Of a DNA stretch of 60,000 nucleotides, positions 49,001-58,400 are shown piece by piece (the stretch's first letter is position 1; every line of letters begins with the position of its first letter). The stretch is from Liolophura sinensis (lineage: Eukaryota > Mollusca > Polyplacophora > Chitonida > Chitonidae): contig NC_088300.1 in the NCBI RefSeq assembly GCF_032854445.1, positions 45,441,682-45,501,681 on the forward strand, read 5' to 3'. A program made the translations under genes and the position numbers. The notes beneath the pieces were generated by a model. The model was not told the DNA's origin and did no database searches. It saw only the letters and a program-made list of their open reading frames with translations.

Positions 49001-52000
49001 TTCTGGGGTTACATTGTGACACAAATCCCCGGGGGTTATCTGGCTTCTAGACTGCCAGCCAACAAGTAAGCGTCTCTTGTTCTCTTTGGCATCGCTCCAG
49101 CGACTCCTCAAACAGTCTTATCTGACACTGCTGCTCCCCAGGTGACAGTTGAGCCATCCGCCAGACTTAAGTGGACATCAATTTTTCATTTCAGATGTTG
49201 CGTAGAGATAAAAATATTTATTTATTCAAGAATGTACAACATTTTCCTTAAGCCTTTCTTTGCGAGGAGACTTCTGAGAAAAATCTGTTAATTGTAATGC
49301 AATATCGTTCATCGTTGCTTACAGCCTGATTGGCTTGGTAAGGTGACGATTGCCTGGTGCCATATTGTCAGCAAAAACTGTGTTTGACCCTCCCTGGTAC
49401 ATGCCCTCACTTATAAGCTTTCTGTGTAGCCATTTTCCGTCTCTATCTAGATAAGCCTTCAGTATAAAAGTAAAAGTGTTTTTGCCGACCTAAAAATCTA
49501 CACTTTAAACAGTGTCCAGATAACGATGTTAATTAGTGGCAGAGTGCTGCAAAGTGATGAGTCACGTCACAACATGTTTCAATATCCACTCCACATTAGA
49601 TGGGGTTTGCCCGTGGGAAGCTAATGGACATAGGTGAAGAGTTGAAAGCATCAGCAGGTCTGCCAAAGCACACATTATGATGGACTTGCCACTAAAAAAT
49701 TCCGCTTGAGAAGCGAACAATTGTGGCTCGTTAGAGACAGTTTATTATTGTTGCCACAGCAGCAGAGCTACGGCTATTGTTAGGTATAGAGAACTGTGTT
49801 GGCCTATAGTATTAAAGTTACAAAGGGTGCACTCCCCAAGGATATATCAGTCAGGGAGGAGGTTTGATTAGTCTAGCGGGTGGCAACCCGACTCGGAGCA
49901 TATGTCATTAATATTAAACCAAAGAGCAGAAAGCTTATTAAAAACAGTCATCTGAAATTACCCCGGGCGAGAGCAGAAAAAGCTAGTGAACGAGCCGATC
50001 CTATGCACCGGTTCCATGTGCGCTCATTCAAACCTCAGCGACTGAGCCGTGAGACGGAGCTTGTTATTATGCTCAGCCTTCACATATTGAGGCTTACAAA
50101 CATTGCCACGAATAACAATATAACCCAGACAGTAAACAGCTATATACTTTGAGCCTAGTTTCTATGGATACAACTGTGCCCATGTTTGATTAGGTCACGA
50201 ACAACATTTATCATAAATTCATGGACAAAAATCAATAAATCACGAAACGTTTCAAATTAATTATCATTAGGCTGGAACCAATTAAATGTTGATTGAAGCT
50301 TGGATATAGGTGTAAATACTTTTTTGCTGTTGTTTGAACTGTGGAATTTTAACACTAATAATCGTTGATGGAAATTGTCACATAGATTAACATGTGTAAA
50401 GTTGACATGTGAAAGCCACAATCGGCTAAAGTAATGTAATTTTCAAAGACTGGAAACTTTCTGATAAAATTAAAAAAATAAAAGAGCAGGTATATTGTTT
50501 TTCCAGATTGGTGTACGGCAATATTTGATATTTTACTCATAAGAAATTGTCTGTTTTTAGATCTTTGGTTTGGCCATCGCCACATCGGCCTTTCTCAACT
50601 TGTTCTTACCTGGTGCTGCCAAGGTTCATTATGGTTTGGTGATGGCTGTTCGAATTCTACAGGGCCTGGTAGAGGTAAGTCACACCTCCTTACTCCTCAT
50701 CCCCACATCCACCACCCACATCCAAATCCTCCACCATCATCCAGATCCTCCACCCACACCCAGGTCTTCCTCCCCCTCCACCTTTCCTGACTCACACGGG
50801 ACATGGGAGACATTAATCACACAGCTCACTCTGAAGTACAACACACGCTGCTTGATCCCCTTATTGTTAATTAATCAAGGTAGACAGGTAACAATTTCAT
50901 CAACTCACAATATTCTTGTCGCCTTTTATGTTCCCATTTGCTATTTCGCTTGAATGCTTTATTGTGTGTGTTTTTTTATACAACAATAACAGACATGTAA
51001 TAAAACTATGCGGCCATTTACAGTTTGACCGTGGACAATTTCCTGTGCTATAACCGTATTGATCCTTACGGTTTCCCCGTTCTGGCCCACTCCGTGCTCA
51101 GGTTTGACTTCATTTACAACCTCCACCCGCGACACTTCTGCGACGTGCAGCTTCACAAAGCGATGTAAACCTTGGTTTCCATAGCCGAGTGGAAACTCCA
51201 GAACTTCTGTGACTGTACAACGCCTCAGCACATATCGCCTTTGCTTGTAGTGATGCATTAGCCTTAATGCTCTTCGACTTCCAACTTCTCTCTAATCTCA
51301 TCATTTTGTCTTTGTTCGATGATATTTAGCTATTAACATGGGCCTAACGACAGATGTCACGATTAATAGTATTGGCCGTTATGCGTTGCCTGTTGGCCAC
51401 GTTAGCAATGTATAAATGGCACGCTAGTGAGAGAAGGCCAGCAGTTGTTAGATTAAGTCTGGATCGGACCTATACATCATAGTTAGCTGATGAAACTGTT
51501 TGCGGGGGGTAAGTCTTGTCGGCGGGTAATTGGTGGCCAGGAAATTATCCCCACCTCGAATCATTCATCATCAGACTGGGGCAGCGATGTAACCCGCCAT
51601 TCGTTTGCAACTCGATACTCTCCTGATTTGGATTGTTTCTACTGACGTGGTATCTACTTTCAGGCTGATGTAGAAATAAAAGAAACACGAAAACATATCT
51701 CATATATAAATCAAGGTTTATAGTGGGGGGTTTTCTTGTCTTTAAGCTCAAAACGAGCTCTATCTGCTAGACCTGTGGAAGAATTAGCAACCTGGCCTGA
51801 TCAAAGAAATGACACATCGTCGGAAGAATACCAAGGCAAACATTCATACCTATAAATCAGACATTGTTCATCTTGTTGTTTTTCCCGGCCCATTGCAACA
51901 AGGCACTAGGACAAGTTTACGGACACCACATGCATGTTAAATGCCACTGGTTCCAATCCGCCTGACATCAGTCATTTCATCCAGCTTTGTCACAACGTGT

Positions 52001-55000
52001 TCAGCATCTCGTTTATTTTGACCGGCTATTAACCACTCTGACTTTAAAACTGTATAACTTGCGAAGTGATCAAGAATCTAGTGTCGATATTCATTACGCC
52101 AGGGCAGTTTTGGGCCGGTAAAGCTTGAAGCGTCAAAGAGAGGGAGAGAAAGTCAGAGACAGTGAGAAAAAGGAGACCTGAGCATGACGGACAGCCAGAT
52201 CACAGCGCCTGTCAGCGCTCAGCTTGATTTATAAGCATTCGTAAGCCTCTTAAAGGTTTAACTCTGCTGTTTTATCCAGGGTGTCACCTATCCGGCCTGT
52301 CACGGAATCTGGCGTCATTGGGCCCCACCGTTGGAGCGTTCCCGGCTGGCAACGATCTCGTTCTGCGGTGAGTCGTGGTCTTGGTCCAGGCCTGCTCCCT
52401 TTGTGCTGTTTTCATGTTATTGTTTATTAAATGTGATGACAACATAGGAATTAGGCTAATATTAGAGCTTTGGCGTTTAATAAATTTATATCAGAATCTG
52501 GTGCAGCCATGGTTCTGTGTGACGTGCGAGTTGCTACAATACATATATTTAAGTGATCAGATAGAACAAAAGACTAAATGAGGTAAACTGACCAGGTAGG
52601 TGTAGTCATATGTCAGTTAGCATACTGTCGTCACTGCTCTGGTTTTACTCTCCATGCTGTAGTTTTATGTCCCGTAGTATTCGTCAGAATTCCATTCTCC
52701 GCAAAGTGTTACTACAATGTGATAGTAATGATTAGCTTGATTAATGATTGACCCAGGAGCCTCTGACCAATGCGATAGGCTTTGAGTGCAGCCTTTGGTG
52801 GTTTCTTCTCCGTTAGAACGTGGGAAGAATCTGCGGATGCTGAAGGGTTCCTCCCGATATCTTCCCAACACAATGATTGCCGCCGTCGTGTAAGTGAAAC
52901 ATTCTTGAGTACGGCGTGAAACATCAATCAAATAAGTAAGCACACTGTAATATCGCCAACTACGAAAACCACTATTAGGGGAGATCAAACATATCATGTA
53001 TCGTCAAACTAAAGTGGCGCTGACTTAGTAGTGAAATTGTTTATCAAGTAAAATTAAGAGATAGCAACCGCCATGATGGAATTCTCCACACTCCAGTGGC
53101 TTTATGGTAGATGGCCCCTGGCGTGAAGTTCAGCATCGATGTTTTCGGGACTCAGGACTGTCAATTCACCAGAAGCAATTTTCTCGAATCTCGCATTGTC
53201 ACTTCGAATTGAGAGAAACAAAGATTTGTACAGCAATTGGCGTATGTCAGTTGATATGGTTCCAAACTGAAGGCGACGGACCATGGTTAATGGCCGATCG
53301 TCGTATGAGAGGAGGAAGGGCGAAGGGGGCAATTGTTACCTGATCGATTACCCCAGAACAGAGCAGCTACCTAACGGACTGGCTAGTCACCAGCATCCTC
53401 GGCCTAACGTCTTCTAGTCGACAAAGGCGCAGAATCATTGAATTTATTTTGATTGCCGCCCAAGAGTTGTCTGAAATCACACTATACATGTGGACCTTCA
53501 CCCCATGGCTGGGTTAATGGTTGGACCTCTGTCGAACAACTAACATCATGCATAGATGGACACGCGCTGACTCAGATAACTAATACACTTGCCAAGCGGT
53601 ACAGCCAATGCGTCGCTGACTCAGTGCAGCTGGTGCTGCTGTGGTTTTAAATCAGGGGTTTTGTCATTTAACTGGAAAAAGGCAATAGTTCACTTAAATT
53701 CTTGAATAAGATATTAAAGGCCAATCAGGATATTAAAAACTCATAAATATATGCGGCAGTTAATCTCTAAATAGTTCGTCAAAAGTTATATTTTAAGTTT
53801 AGCATCCAAACCACACATAACTTTGTTTTGAAGATTTTCAAGACTAAGTATGCATGTCTCATGTATAAATTCTTGAATTTCAGGATCCTATGCGGGGGCT
53901 GTACTGGGTATGCCTTTATCCGGGCTCCTTACGGACTATCTAGGCTGGCAGGCAGGATTCTACTTTTTCGGTAAAATGTTTGCTGATGGGAAATTAGAAA
54001 TAATAGCAAAAAAAAACAAAAAAAAAAAACGATAACACGACGTGATACGCAATTCAAATGACTCCAGAGATCGAATCTCTTCATTTCATTCTTTTTCTTT
54101 CGAAGGCATTTTCAAAATCTTTCGACTTTTGTGCAATTCTAAGAGCCGCCTTGAATCGCTTTTTACGGTTATAATGAGTGTACAAATGTCACAGTGACCA
54201 TTTTTCAGTTGTTCGTCGTAAAGAAGATATTTCAAAGAGCTGGAAAACAATATAGAGGCCATACACTTTTCGTTATCTGATTGCAAAACCTGGTATCTGC
54301 GTCGATATTGGAATTGCCACCTCATCTGCGATGTTGTTGTTGTTTTGCCCTCAGGTGGCATGGGGCTGGCCTGGTTCACGCTGTGGTGGTGGCTGTCGTA
54401 TGAGCGCCCGGGGCTTCACCCTACCATCACGGACGAGGAGAAAATATACATCGAAACCTCTATAGGAGAAAACACCTCTATTATACCCAAGGTAAATGAA
54501 ACTGTGCTGATAGCTGGATCAGTCCAACCCACTCATTAAAACTATATCGCCAACTCTGAAAACAGGTAATTAGTTGACAGTCAATTGGGGTCACGATGAA
54601 AACACTATTACAAAATAGTCCCAAATGTGGCTCAAATCGTTGCATTATTCAATATACTACATGCGCTCACAATATACACATGCCCTTGTAGCTACATTAA
54701 AGAGAACCTATCTTTGACCATTTGCACATGTTCATCGAAAACAGATTGCGTAAAACATATTTTGTAATAAATCTCATTTTCTCTTTCACTTTAAGAATGT
54801 GAAAACGCCTTGGAAGAAGTTTTTCACCTCGGCACCGGTGTACGCCATTATCGTAGCGAACTTCTGTCGAAGCTGGACGTTCTACCTACTCATTATCAGC
54901 CAGCCCATGTATTTCCACGAGGTGTTTCATTACGAGATTGGAGAGGTAGGTGTCGGCTTTGTCTTATACTCCACACTGCCTTCACGTTTCTCTCTGTGCC

Positions 55001-55400
55001 AGTTCAATCATCTCTGGTTTATACACATCAAATAAGCATTTCAAATTTTTACATTCTTACGTAAAAGGAGTGAAAAAATCGGTGTTCTGTACTTTTGTTT
55101 CTCGACGTGCCACCCATGCCGATGTCATGGTGAGAACTTCATCAGCTCCGGAGCTGTTAACTATTATTTAAGTGCCATTACATGCAACTTAATAGTTCAA
55201 TGTCTTGTGTATAACGCCTTGTCCCATGTACTGACGTTCTAGTGGTTTCTTATTCTGTGTTCTCCAGAGTGGCTTCGTTTCGGCTCTGCCCCATCTGGTC
55301 ATGGCCATTATTGTGCCCATCGGCGGACAGTTGGCGGACTTTCTTCGTACTCGCCACATTCTGACCACAACCGTTGTGAGGAAAATATTTAACTGTGGAG
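36970..55400 (+). CDS. VGLUT: Vesicular glutamate transporter gene (SLC17A6/7/8 class), 3'-incomplete; span of nine coding exons using the proximal first exon
   Basis: This is a proton-coupled, major-facilitator-fold anion transporter that loads glutamate into synaptic vesicles; the whole family is known to act in the vesicle membrane. Seen: joined exons give about 384 codons plus one base, against roughly 560-600 residues for the family. Motifs in order are a Cys-rich tail (CTCCRCNC), GIRCNMG in TM1, [15 protein letters not shown] in TM2, RILQGLVEG in TM4, YPACHGIW and [11 protein letters not shown] in the TM4-5 loop, [10 protein letters not shown] in TM7 and RKIFNCGG after TM8. These match VGLUT better than sialin or phosphate-transporter relatives. 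Arginines equivalent to rat VGLUT2 R88, R184 and R322 and glutamate E191 are present; the H128 position is Asp. Introns 6-8 are short (304-384 bp) and introns 1-2 long (5.5-6.2 kb). TM9-12 and the C-tail must lie beyond 60000. One splice junction (49065/50561) does not keep frame. Class assignment is very secure; the subtype among vertebrate paralogues is not meaningful here. Confidence 0.95.
37880..38075 (+). promoter_or_regulatory. Possible enhancer: cluster of homeodomain-type sites in intron 1
   Basis: Within 200 bp there are GTTAATCCG (37881), CTTAATTGAATTAC (37894), CCTAATTAAC (38022), GCTAATTGAG (38041) and TTGATTAAC (38062). The surrounding DNA is less AT-rich than average, so the sites are not simply composition. 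It lies 0.9 kb after the proximal first exon. Regulatory role is inference. Confidence 0.25.
42880..43075 (+). repeat. Probable interspersed repeat fragment upstream of VGLUT exon 2
   Basis: CTCCACGGAGG followed by TGTCTGTCTGTCAGCAACTT, a TTTAGATGAAA block, and GGGCCAATCCATTACGT then GGTGGTGATGC is arranged like a dispersed repeat common in marine invertebrate genomes. That resemblance is from memory and was not searched. The 108-residue reading at 42748-43074 lies over it and has no family match. Confidence 0.4.
43227..43491 (+). CDS. VGLUT: VGLUT exon 2: cytosolic tail and TM1
   Basis: A pyrimidine tract and CAG precede 43227; the donor is AAAG then GTGTGT at 43492. From the internal ATG at 43231 the exon encodes 87 residues and ends in phase 0. 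Residues 1-33 are highly charged. Residues 34-44 carry [11 protein letters not shown], the counterpart of the Cys-rich stretch before TM1 in vertebrate VGLUTs and a possible lipidation site (inference). TM1 spans about 45-73 and contains GIRCNMG; its Arg (residue 62 of this exon) aligns with VGLUT2 R88. An N-A-T sequon at 75-77 lies in the lumenal TM1-2 loop, where vertebrate VGLUTs also carry one. An ATG-to-stop reading runs on through the donor to 43509, which is an unspliced artefact. Confidence 0.95.
44512..44870 (+). repeat. 67-bp tandem array in VGLUT intron 2
   Basis: CTCGTGAATTTGTCA starts at 44516, 44583, 44650, 44717, 44784 and 44851, exactly 67 bp apart. Units contain TTTGATACACTATTTTGGTG, AATGGTACCAATATTATTA and few differences. 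More decayed relatives continue to about 44960. Confidence 0.93.
46465..46990 (+). repeat. Very degenerate repeat block in VGLUT intron 2
   Basis: Variants of TTCTTTCAAGATGTACACGT recur near 46469, 46524, 46632, 46744, 46880 and 46968, often followed by TGTCTTGACTT-like text. Spacing is irregular (about 55-135 bp). Probably an old minisatellite; no gene seen. Confidence 0.4.
48035..48285 (+). mobile_element. SINE (tRNA-derived), older diverged copy in VGLUT intron 2
   Basis: Head GGCGGCCGAGGTGGTTAGGA is diverged. The body has ACCTGCGGATGGCCGTGCG and GGTGGCCGCCGTCGTATAAG, and the tail is an AATAAATAAATC tract. It lacks the segment between TATAAGTG and GTACG that other copies carry as AAATATTCTTGA. 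It lies just upstream of a second insertion in the same orientation. Confidence 0.87.
48306..48577 (+). mobile_element. SINE (tRNA-derived), full-length young copy in VGLUT intron 2
   Basis: Contains GGCCTCCGTGGCTCAGTTGG, GAGTTCAAGTCCAGC, the complete body and the tail. A perfect 14-bp target-site duplication CAAAAAGAGAAAAG sits at 48292-48305 and 48578-48591. The intact duplication and good match to the copy at 15509 suggest recent insertion. Confidence 0.92.
48630..48730 (-). mobile_element. Second SINE family, short internal fragment
   Basis: The complement contains GTCAGTTGGTGGGAAGTCAT, GTCTGGTGTCTTGAG and CAGGCAGCAC in the same order as the central block of the family. About 100 bases remain, just downstream of two copies of the first SINE family. 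Confidence 0.45.
48947..49065 (+). CDS. VGLUT: VGLUT exon 3: TM1-2 loop end and TM2
   Basis: The acceptor is TTCTTTTCACAG before 48947, phase 0. The reading is [20 protein letters not shown] onward through [10 protein letters not shown] to ASRLPANK, the SLC17 signature around TM2. The codon at 48989-48991 is GAC (Asp), where vertebrate VGLUTs have the His reported as needed for glutamate transport (VGLUT2 H128). The only canonical donor is GTAAGC at 49066, which leaves 119 bases (39 codons plus AA). The following exon at 50561 needs the Lys codon to be complete (AAG, phase 0), so a G is missing at this boundary in the sequence as given. Whether this is a sequencing indel or a true lesion cannot be told here. 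Confidence 0.92.
49066..50560 (+). other. VGLUT intron 3
   Basis: GTAAGC donor to TTTTAG acceptor; the removed segment leaves a one-base frame conflict. A 90-residue reading at 49880-50152 is not recognised. 49690-49790 has several ATTGT/ACAAT motifs (possible SOX-type sites, inference). Confidence 0.75.
50561..50674 (+). CDS. VGLUT: VGLUT exon 4: TM3 and TM4 with RILQGLVE
   Basis: The acceptor is CTGTTTTTAG and the donor is GAG then GTAAGT at 50675. Thirty-eight codons in phase 0 read from [14 protein letters not shown] (TM3) through VHYGLVMAV to RILQGLVE (TM4). The Arg of RILQG and the final Glu align with VGLUT2 R184 and E191, which are central to substrate and proton coupling in that family. 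The reading that continues past the donor to 50953 is intronic. The upstream junction has the frame conflict described for exon 3. Confidence 0.95.
50675..52279 (+). other. VGLUT intron 4
   Basis: Starts with a CCACC/ATCC-rich stretch to about 50800. Otherwise there are no repeats or exons that I recognise. Confidence 0.8.
52280..52367 (+). CDS. VGLUT: VGLUT exon 5: TM4-5 cytosolic loop
   Basis: Acceptor TTTTATCCAG, donor GCG then GTGAGT at 52368. Encodes [29 protein letters not shown] and the first base of a Gly codon (phase 1). This loop is among the most conserved parts of VGLUTs and contains the ERSRLA variant of the major-facilitator A-like motif. It joins in frame to 53884. It is only 29 codons long. 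Confidence 0.95.
52600..52665 (+). repeat. Unnamed dispersed repeat, copy 3 (core only)
   Basis: CACTGCTCTGGTTTTACTCT then CCATGCTGTAG matches the core of the repeats at 1205 and 14698. It lies directly upstream of a SINE in VGLUT intron 5. Confidence 0.4.
52740..52945 (+). mobile_element. SINE (tRNA-derived), diverged copy in VGLUT intron 5
   Basis: Starts within the head at GACCCAGGAGCCTCTGACC. The body is shortened and altered, and the end is clear (GCCGCCGTCGTGTAAGTGAA, then ATTCTTGAGTACGGCGTG). The tail is short. Older than the copy at 48306. Confidence 0.85.
53884..53970 (+). CDS. VGLUT: VGLUT exon 6: TM5 and start of TM6
   Basis: Acceptor TTGAATTTCAG, donor TTCG then GTAAAA at 53971; phase 1 at both ends. 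Read with the preceding G it gives [16 protein letters not shown] (TM5), [13 protein letters not shown] and the first base of Gly. GSYAGAV and the GW-x-x-x-FY arrangement are VGLUT hallmarks. Phase-1 introns on both sides make this a symmetrical exon that could be skipped without a frameshift, although that would remove TM5. Confidence 0.95.
53971..54354 (+). other. VGLUT intron 6
   Basis: Short intron of 384 bases with an A-rich tract at 54008-54030. GTAAAA donor, CTCAG acceptor. Confidence 0.85.
54355..54491 (+). CDS. VGLUT: VGLUT exon 7: TM6 and start of central cytosolic loop
   Basis: Acceptor TTTTGCCCTCAG, donor CCCAAG then GTAAAT at 54492. With the split Gly it reads [20 protein letters not shown] (end of TM6), then [20 protein letters not shown] and TSIIPK. 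HPTI-x-x-EE-x-x-YIE-x-x-IGE is the family signature between the two six-helix halves. Forty-six codons including the split one, ending in phase 0. Confidence 0.95.
54492..54795 (+). other. VGLUT intron 7
   Basis: 304 bases, GTAAAT donor, TTTAAG acceptor; nothing else seen. Confidence 0.85.
54796..54945 (+). CDS. VGLUT: VGLUT exon 8: TM7
   Basis: Acceptor CACTTTAAG, donor GAGAG then GTAGGT at 54946. Fifty codons in phase 0: [40 protein letters not shown], then [10 protein letters not shown]. The Arg of NFCRSWTFY aligns with VGLUT2 R322, which the family uses for substrate binding. The ATG at 54799-54801 in another frame begins only a shadow reading. Confidence 0.96.
54946..55267 (+). other. 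VGLUT intron 8
   Basis: 322 bases, GTAGGT donor, CTCCAG acceptor; nothing else seen. Confidence 0.85.
55268..55400 (+). CDS. VGLUT: VGLUT exon 9: TM8 to NCGG, last coding exon in the window
   Basis: Acceptor GTTCTCCAG before 55268, donor GGAG then GTAAGT at 55401. Encodes [20 protein letters not shown] (TM8), [24 protein letters not shown] and the first base of a Gly codon (phase 1). RK-I-x-NCGG is diagnostic of VGLUTs. The next family block (Phe-Gly-x-Glu-Ala and TM9 on) was looked for to 60000 and not found, so intron 9 is over 4.6 kb. Confidence 0.95.
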
Positions 55401-58400
55401 GTAAGTCCTCTGAACATCCAACATCTGATTGTGGTCTCACTGCTTGTGGGGCCTTGGTGATAGTAAGCGGTCCACAACGCTCATGAGGCCGTTTCTGTAC
55501 TCTAAGGCTCGTTAGATACCGGTTTCACCCGTATGATATGCATATCCATACGTCAGTCGTTATTGTTGGTAATAAAACCCAAAACTGCTAACATGGTAAC
55601 TTGCCAAAGATCAGTGCTTTACTCTAGGCAACCCAGTTTCCTTCTCCTATAAAACTTACCGACTTCATATAAGTGAAAAGATATTGAGTATGGAGTTAAA
55701 CAACAATAAAATAATTAAATCTAAGGACTGCTGCTTAGAGTGACTATGTAGTTTTACCTCGTCTGTGTATAGTGATATCTGACTATAAGTACAGATTACA
55801 TATAGTGGTTGGCAACTTTAACTCTACCTATTTAACTTAAGGCATACTCTGTAGGTAGACTCGGTAGACGGCAAATTAAACTTTAGAGGAAAACAAGCAG
55901 ATGGCATTTGCTAACTTCACGTCTAAGAACAACAAAATTGGATGTTTGTGACATTTGCTGTTATCATAGGGAAAGATTTAAGGGTGCATATGGCAGTTGT
56001 CATTTTTTTTTGTATATATCTGACCCCATGAAGTATGAAATTCAGGCAACTCCATCTCCCCGCCTGTAGTTCTAATGCGTTGGTGCTGGACATCTTACCG
56101 AAAAGAGGTCTTGAGCTCTCTAGTACAAAAAGGGTGGAAAAAACATGTCTATGTGGCACGTTCAGTATTATAACAGTTGTCAAATATTCTTCGAAACAAG
56201 TCCGACGGGGATTCATATTATAACCTTGTAGGCGCCGATCTACTTTTATGGATCTTCTGTTCATAGAAAGGAACTTGATGGATAAGCTGCTTATCAGTTT
56301 TACCGGTACCGAGAGAAATCATCATGCAAGTACAATGATCTGTCTATATGTCTTTTTGCACACATGTGCAAGCATACGGAAAATTAGACATAATTAATAA
56401 CAGCAGATTTTGTGTTCTGCTCTGAACTACAGCAGTCATGTTTTGTTATAGTCGGCATTGACATTCGAAACTGCTATTGTAGAAGTTGCTAACATTGTCC
56501 AACTATGCTGAGATTTTATGCAGTAAACATACATGACAGATGAGAGCTCCTTCTCTCTGTCAGGGAACGCAAGCTTAAGCACACCCTTGAGCTGTTTTAT
56601 GTATACAAAACTACTTCTGATTGAACGCTAATAGGGAAAACTTGCCTTCTTCAGTCGGCGGAGTGTAGCTAACAGGCTCGAGTTTCAAACGGAAGAAGAT
56701 GCCTTAAATAATACAGGGAAGCCAGTTTTGTGTCTATAAGCTTGCTCCAAACCTTTGCTCCCCTCTCCTCCTCTACTCTAACTATTGTCCAAACTCTGAG
56801 GCGCTTATTCCCAACACAATGTTTTATTATAGGCTGCTTTTCTGCCAGAAAATATCTGGCGGATAAAAAAAGAAGTCCTAAGCTTCTTGCGGAGAAGTTA
56901 TCGAAAAGCCCTTTATTACTATTACTGCCTGGTAATTAAGGTCTGCCATCCCAGGCTTCTTTATAATCCGCTATAGAATGCTATCAAAGAAAATCGCCTT
57001 TTGTCCGGCCGCAGCCTACTCAGATGCCCAACCATAACACTCCATTTCTTCGGGAGACGTCTCACTTCAATATCATTGGCGGACGATATAAAGGCCTGAG
57101 GCAAGAGGGAATCCTCAGCTGGAAATCCTTGTAATTAAATTTGAGTCGCCATGTCCCTCGCATGTCTGTCCAGCTGACTCGACGACCAGTGACTGTGTGG
57201 AGCGCCAGGATGTGGACAATCTTCACTGCACCGTCTTACTTTAAGTTGCTTTAAAACCCTCCGGCCTTCATCAGTCAGCCGTTTTTATTTATTTCAATGA
57301 AGAAACTAGTCGTGCCATAAGCTGGTGAAGGCGTGCTGACCTCGATAAGCCTGTCGGTGGTATCAAAATAGTCCCCAGAACCTACTCAACTATTTTTGTT
57401 GACGCCAACAAAATTATCTGCCTCTCTTTGAAAAACTTGAATAGAGGAAGATTTTGAACAGATTACATTTTATTTTTTACCTATTTCAAATTTTTTTGTA
57501 ATTTTTTTTTGTAATTGCTATTTTTTGTTTCTAATTCTGTCAAAACTAGATGAACTGGTATTAAAATTTGAGGACGTGGGATAGGTGTTCCAATAATCCC
57601 TAGTTAATAGTTTCAAGGAAATGAAAACAGACGACAAACCTGTACTCTTAAACGTGCCTAAACAGAAAGACTTGTGAAAACCAGTCATGTTGCTTTATCA
57701 GTCTATTTCCCTCTACTCCAGATCCCCAAAATTAACAGTAGCACAGAGTTTACGGTTTTCAGCATTACAGATTTGCTCATAACAATTAGATATCATATTT
57801 TGCACAGGATGAAAGCATGGTTACGTATAAGTAAGTTTGTTATGAATCATGAAGCGCAGCCATTGCGAAGCTCAAGCGCAAATAAGGCAAATCACAATCT
57901 ATTTCTAGATAAGAGGAACAACACGAACAATTTATATGATTTAATATGATAAGTTCAGGTAAAAAGAAACCGGGTGATTTTTATGAAGTCACGAAAGGAC
58001 CTTGATTCTTCTCAAGGCTTGATAAATCAGCCCATCCTGAATTACCTAATACTAAGTTCGCAAACATGTGGTGAATCTCATCTTTCCTTTCACTTCTATA
58101 ATATTACATCTAATTTGTTTCCCTGTTCTGTTCAGAAAAAAATGGAATCAACATTATCGTTGTGTGAATCAGCTTTCCGACTGAACGAAAATTTAGTTTT
58201 CGAAGCAATATATTTATTTATCTAGAGTCATTGCTAACAAAGGGATAGTGAGTACACGCATAACAGAAAATGGTTGTCTTCTGCAGTTGTTACGCAGGCG
58301 ATGTATTTCAGAATAGAGTTTAGTCCGAATGCAACTTGTCAATGAACATCTTCAAACTGGGGCCTCAAGTCGATGAGGTATGGCCGTGCAGGTCTGCGCC

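Larger units (their letters stand above)
52368..53883 (+). other. VGLUT intron 5
   Basis: Contains the dispersed-repeat core at 52600 and the SINE at 52740. The rest is unremarkable. Confidence 0.8.
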
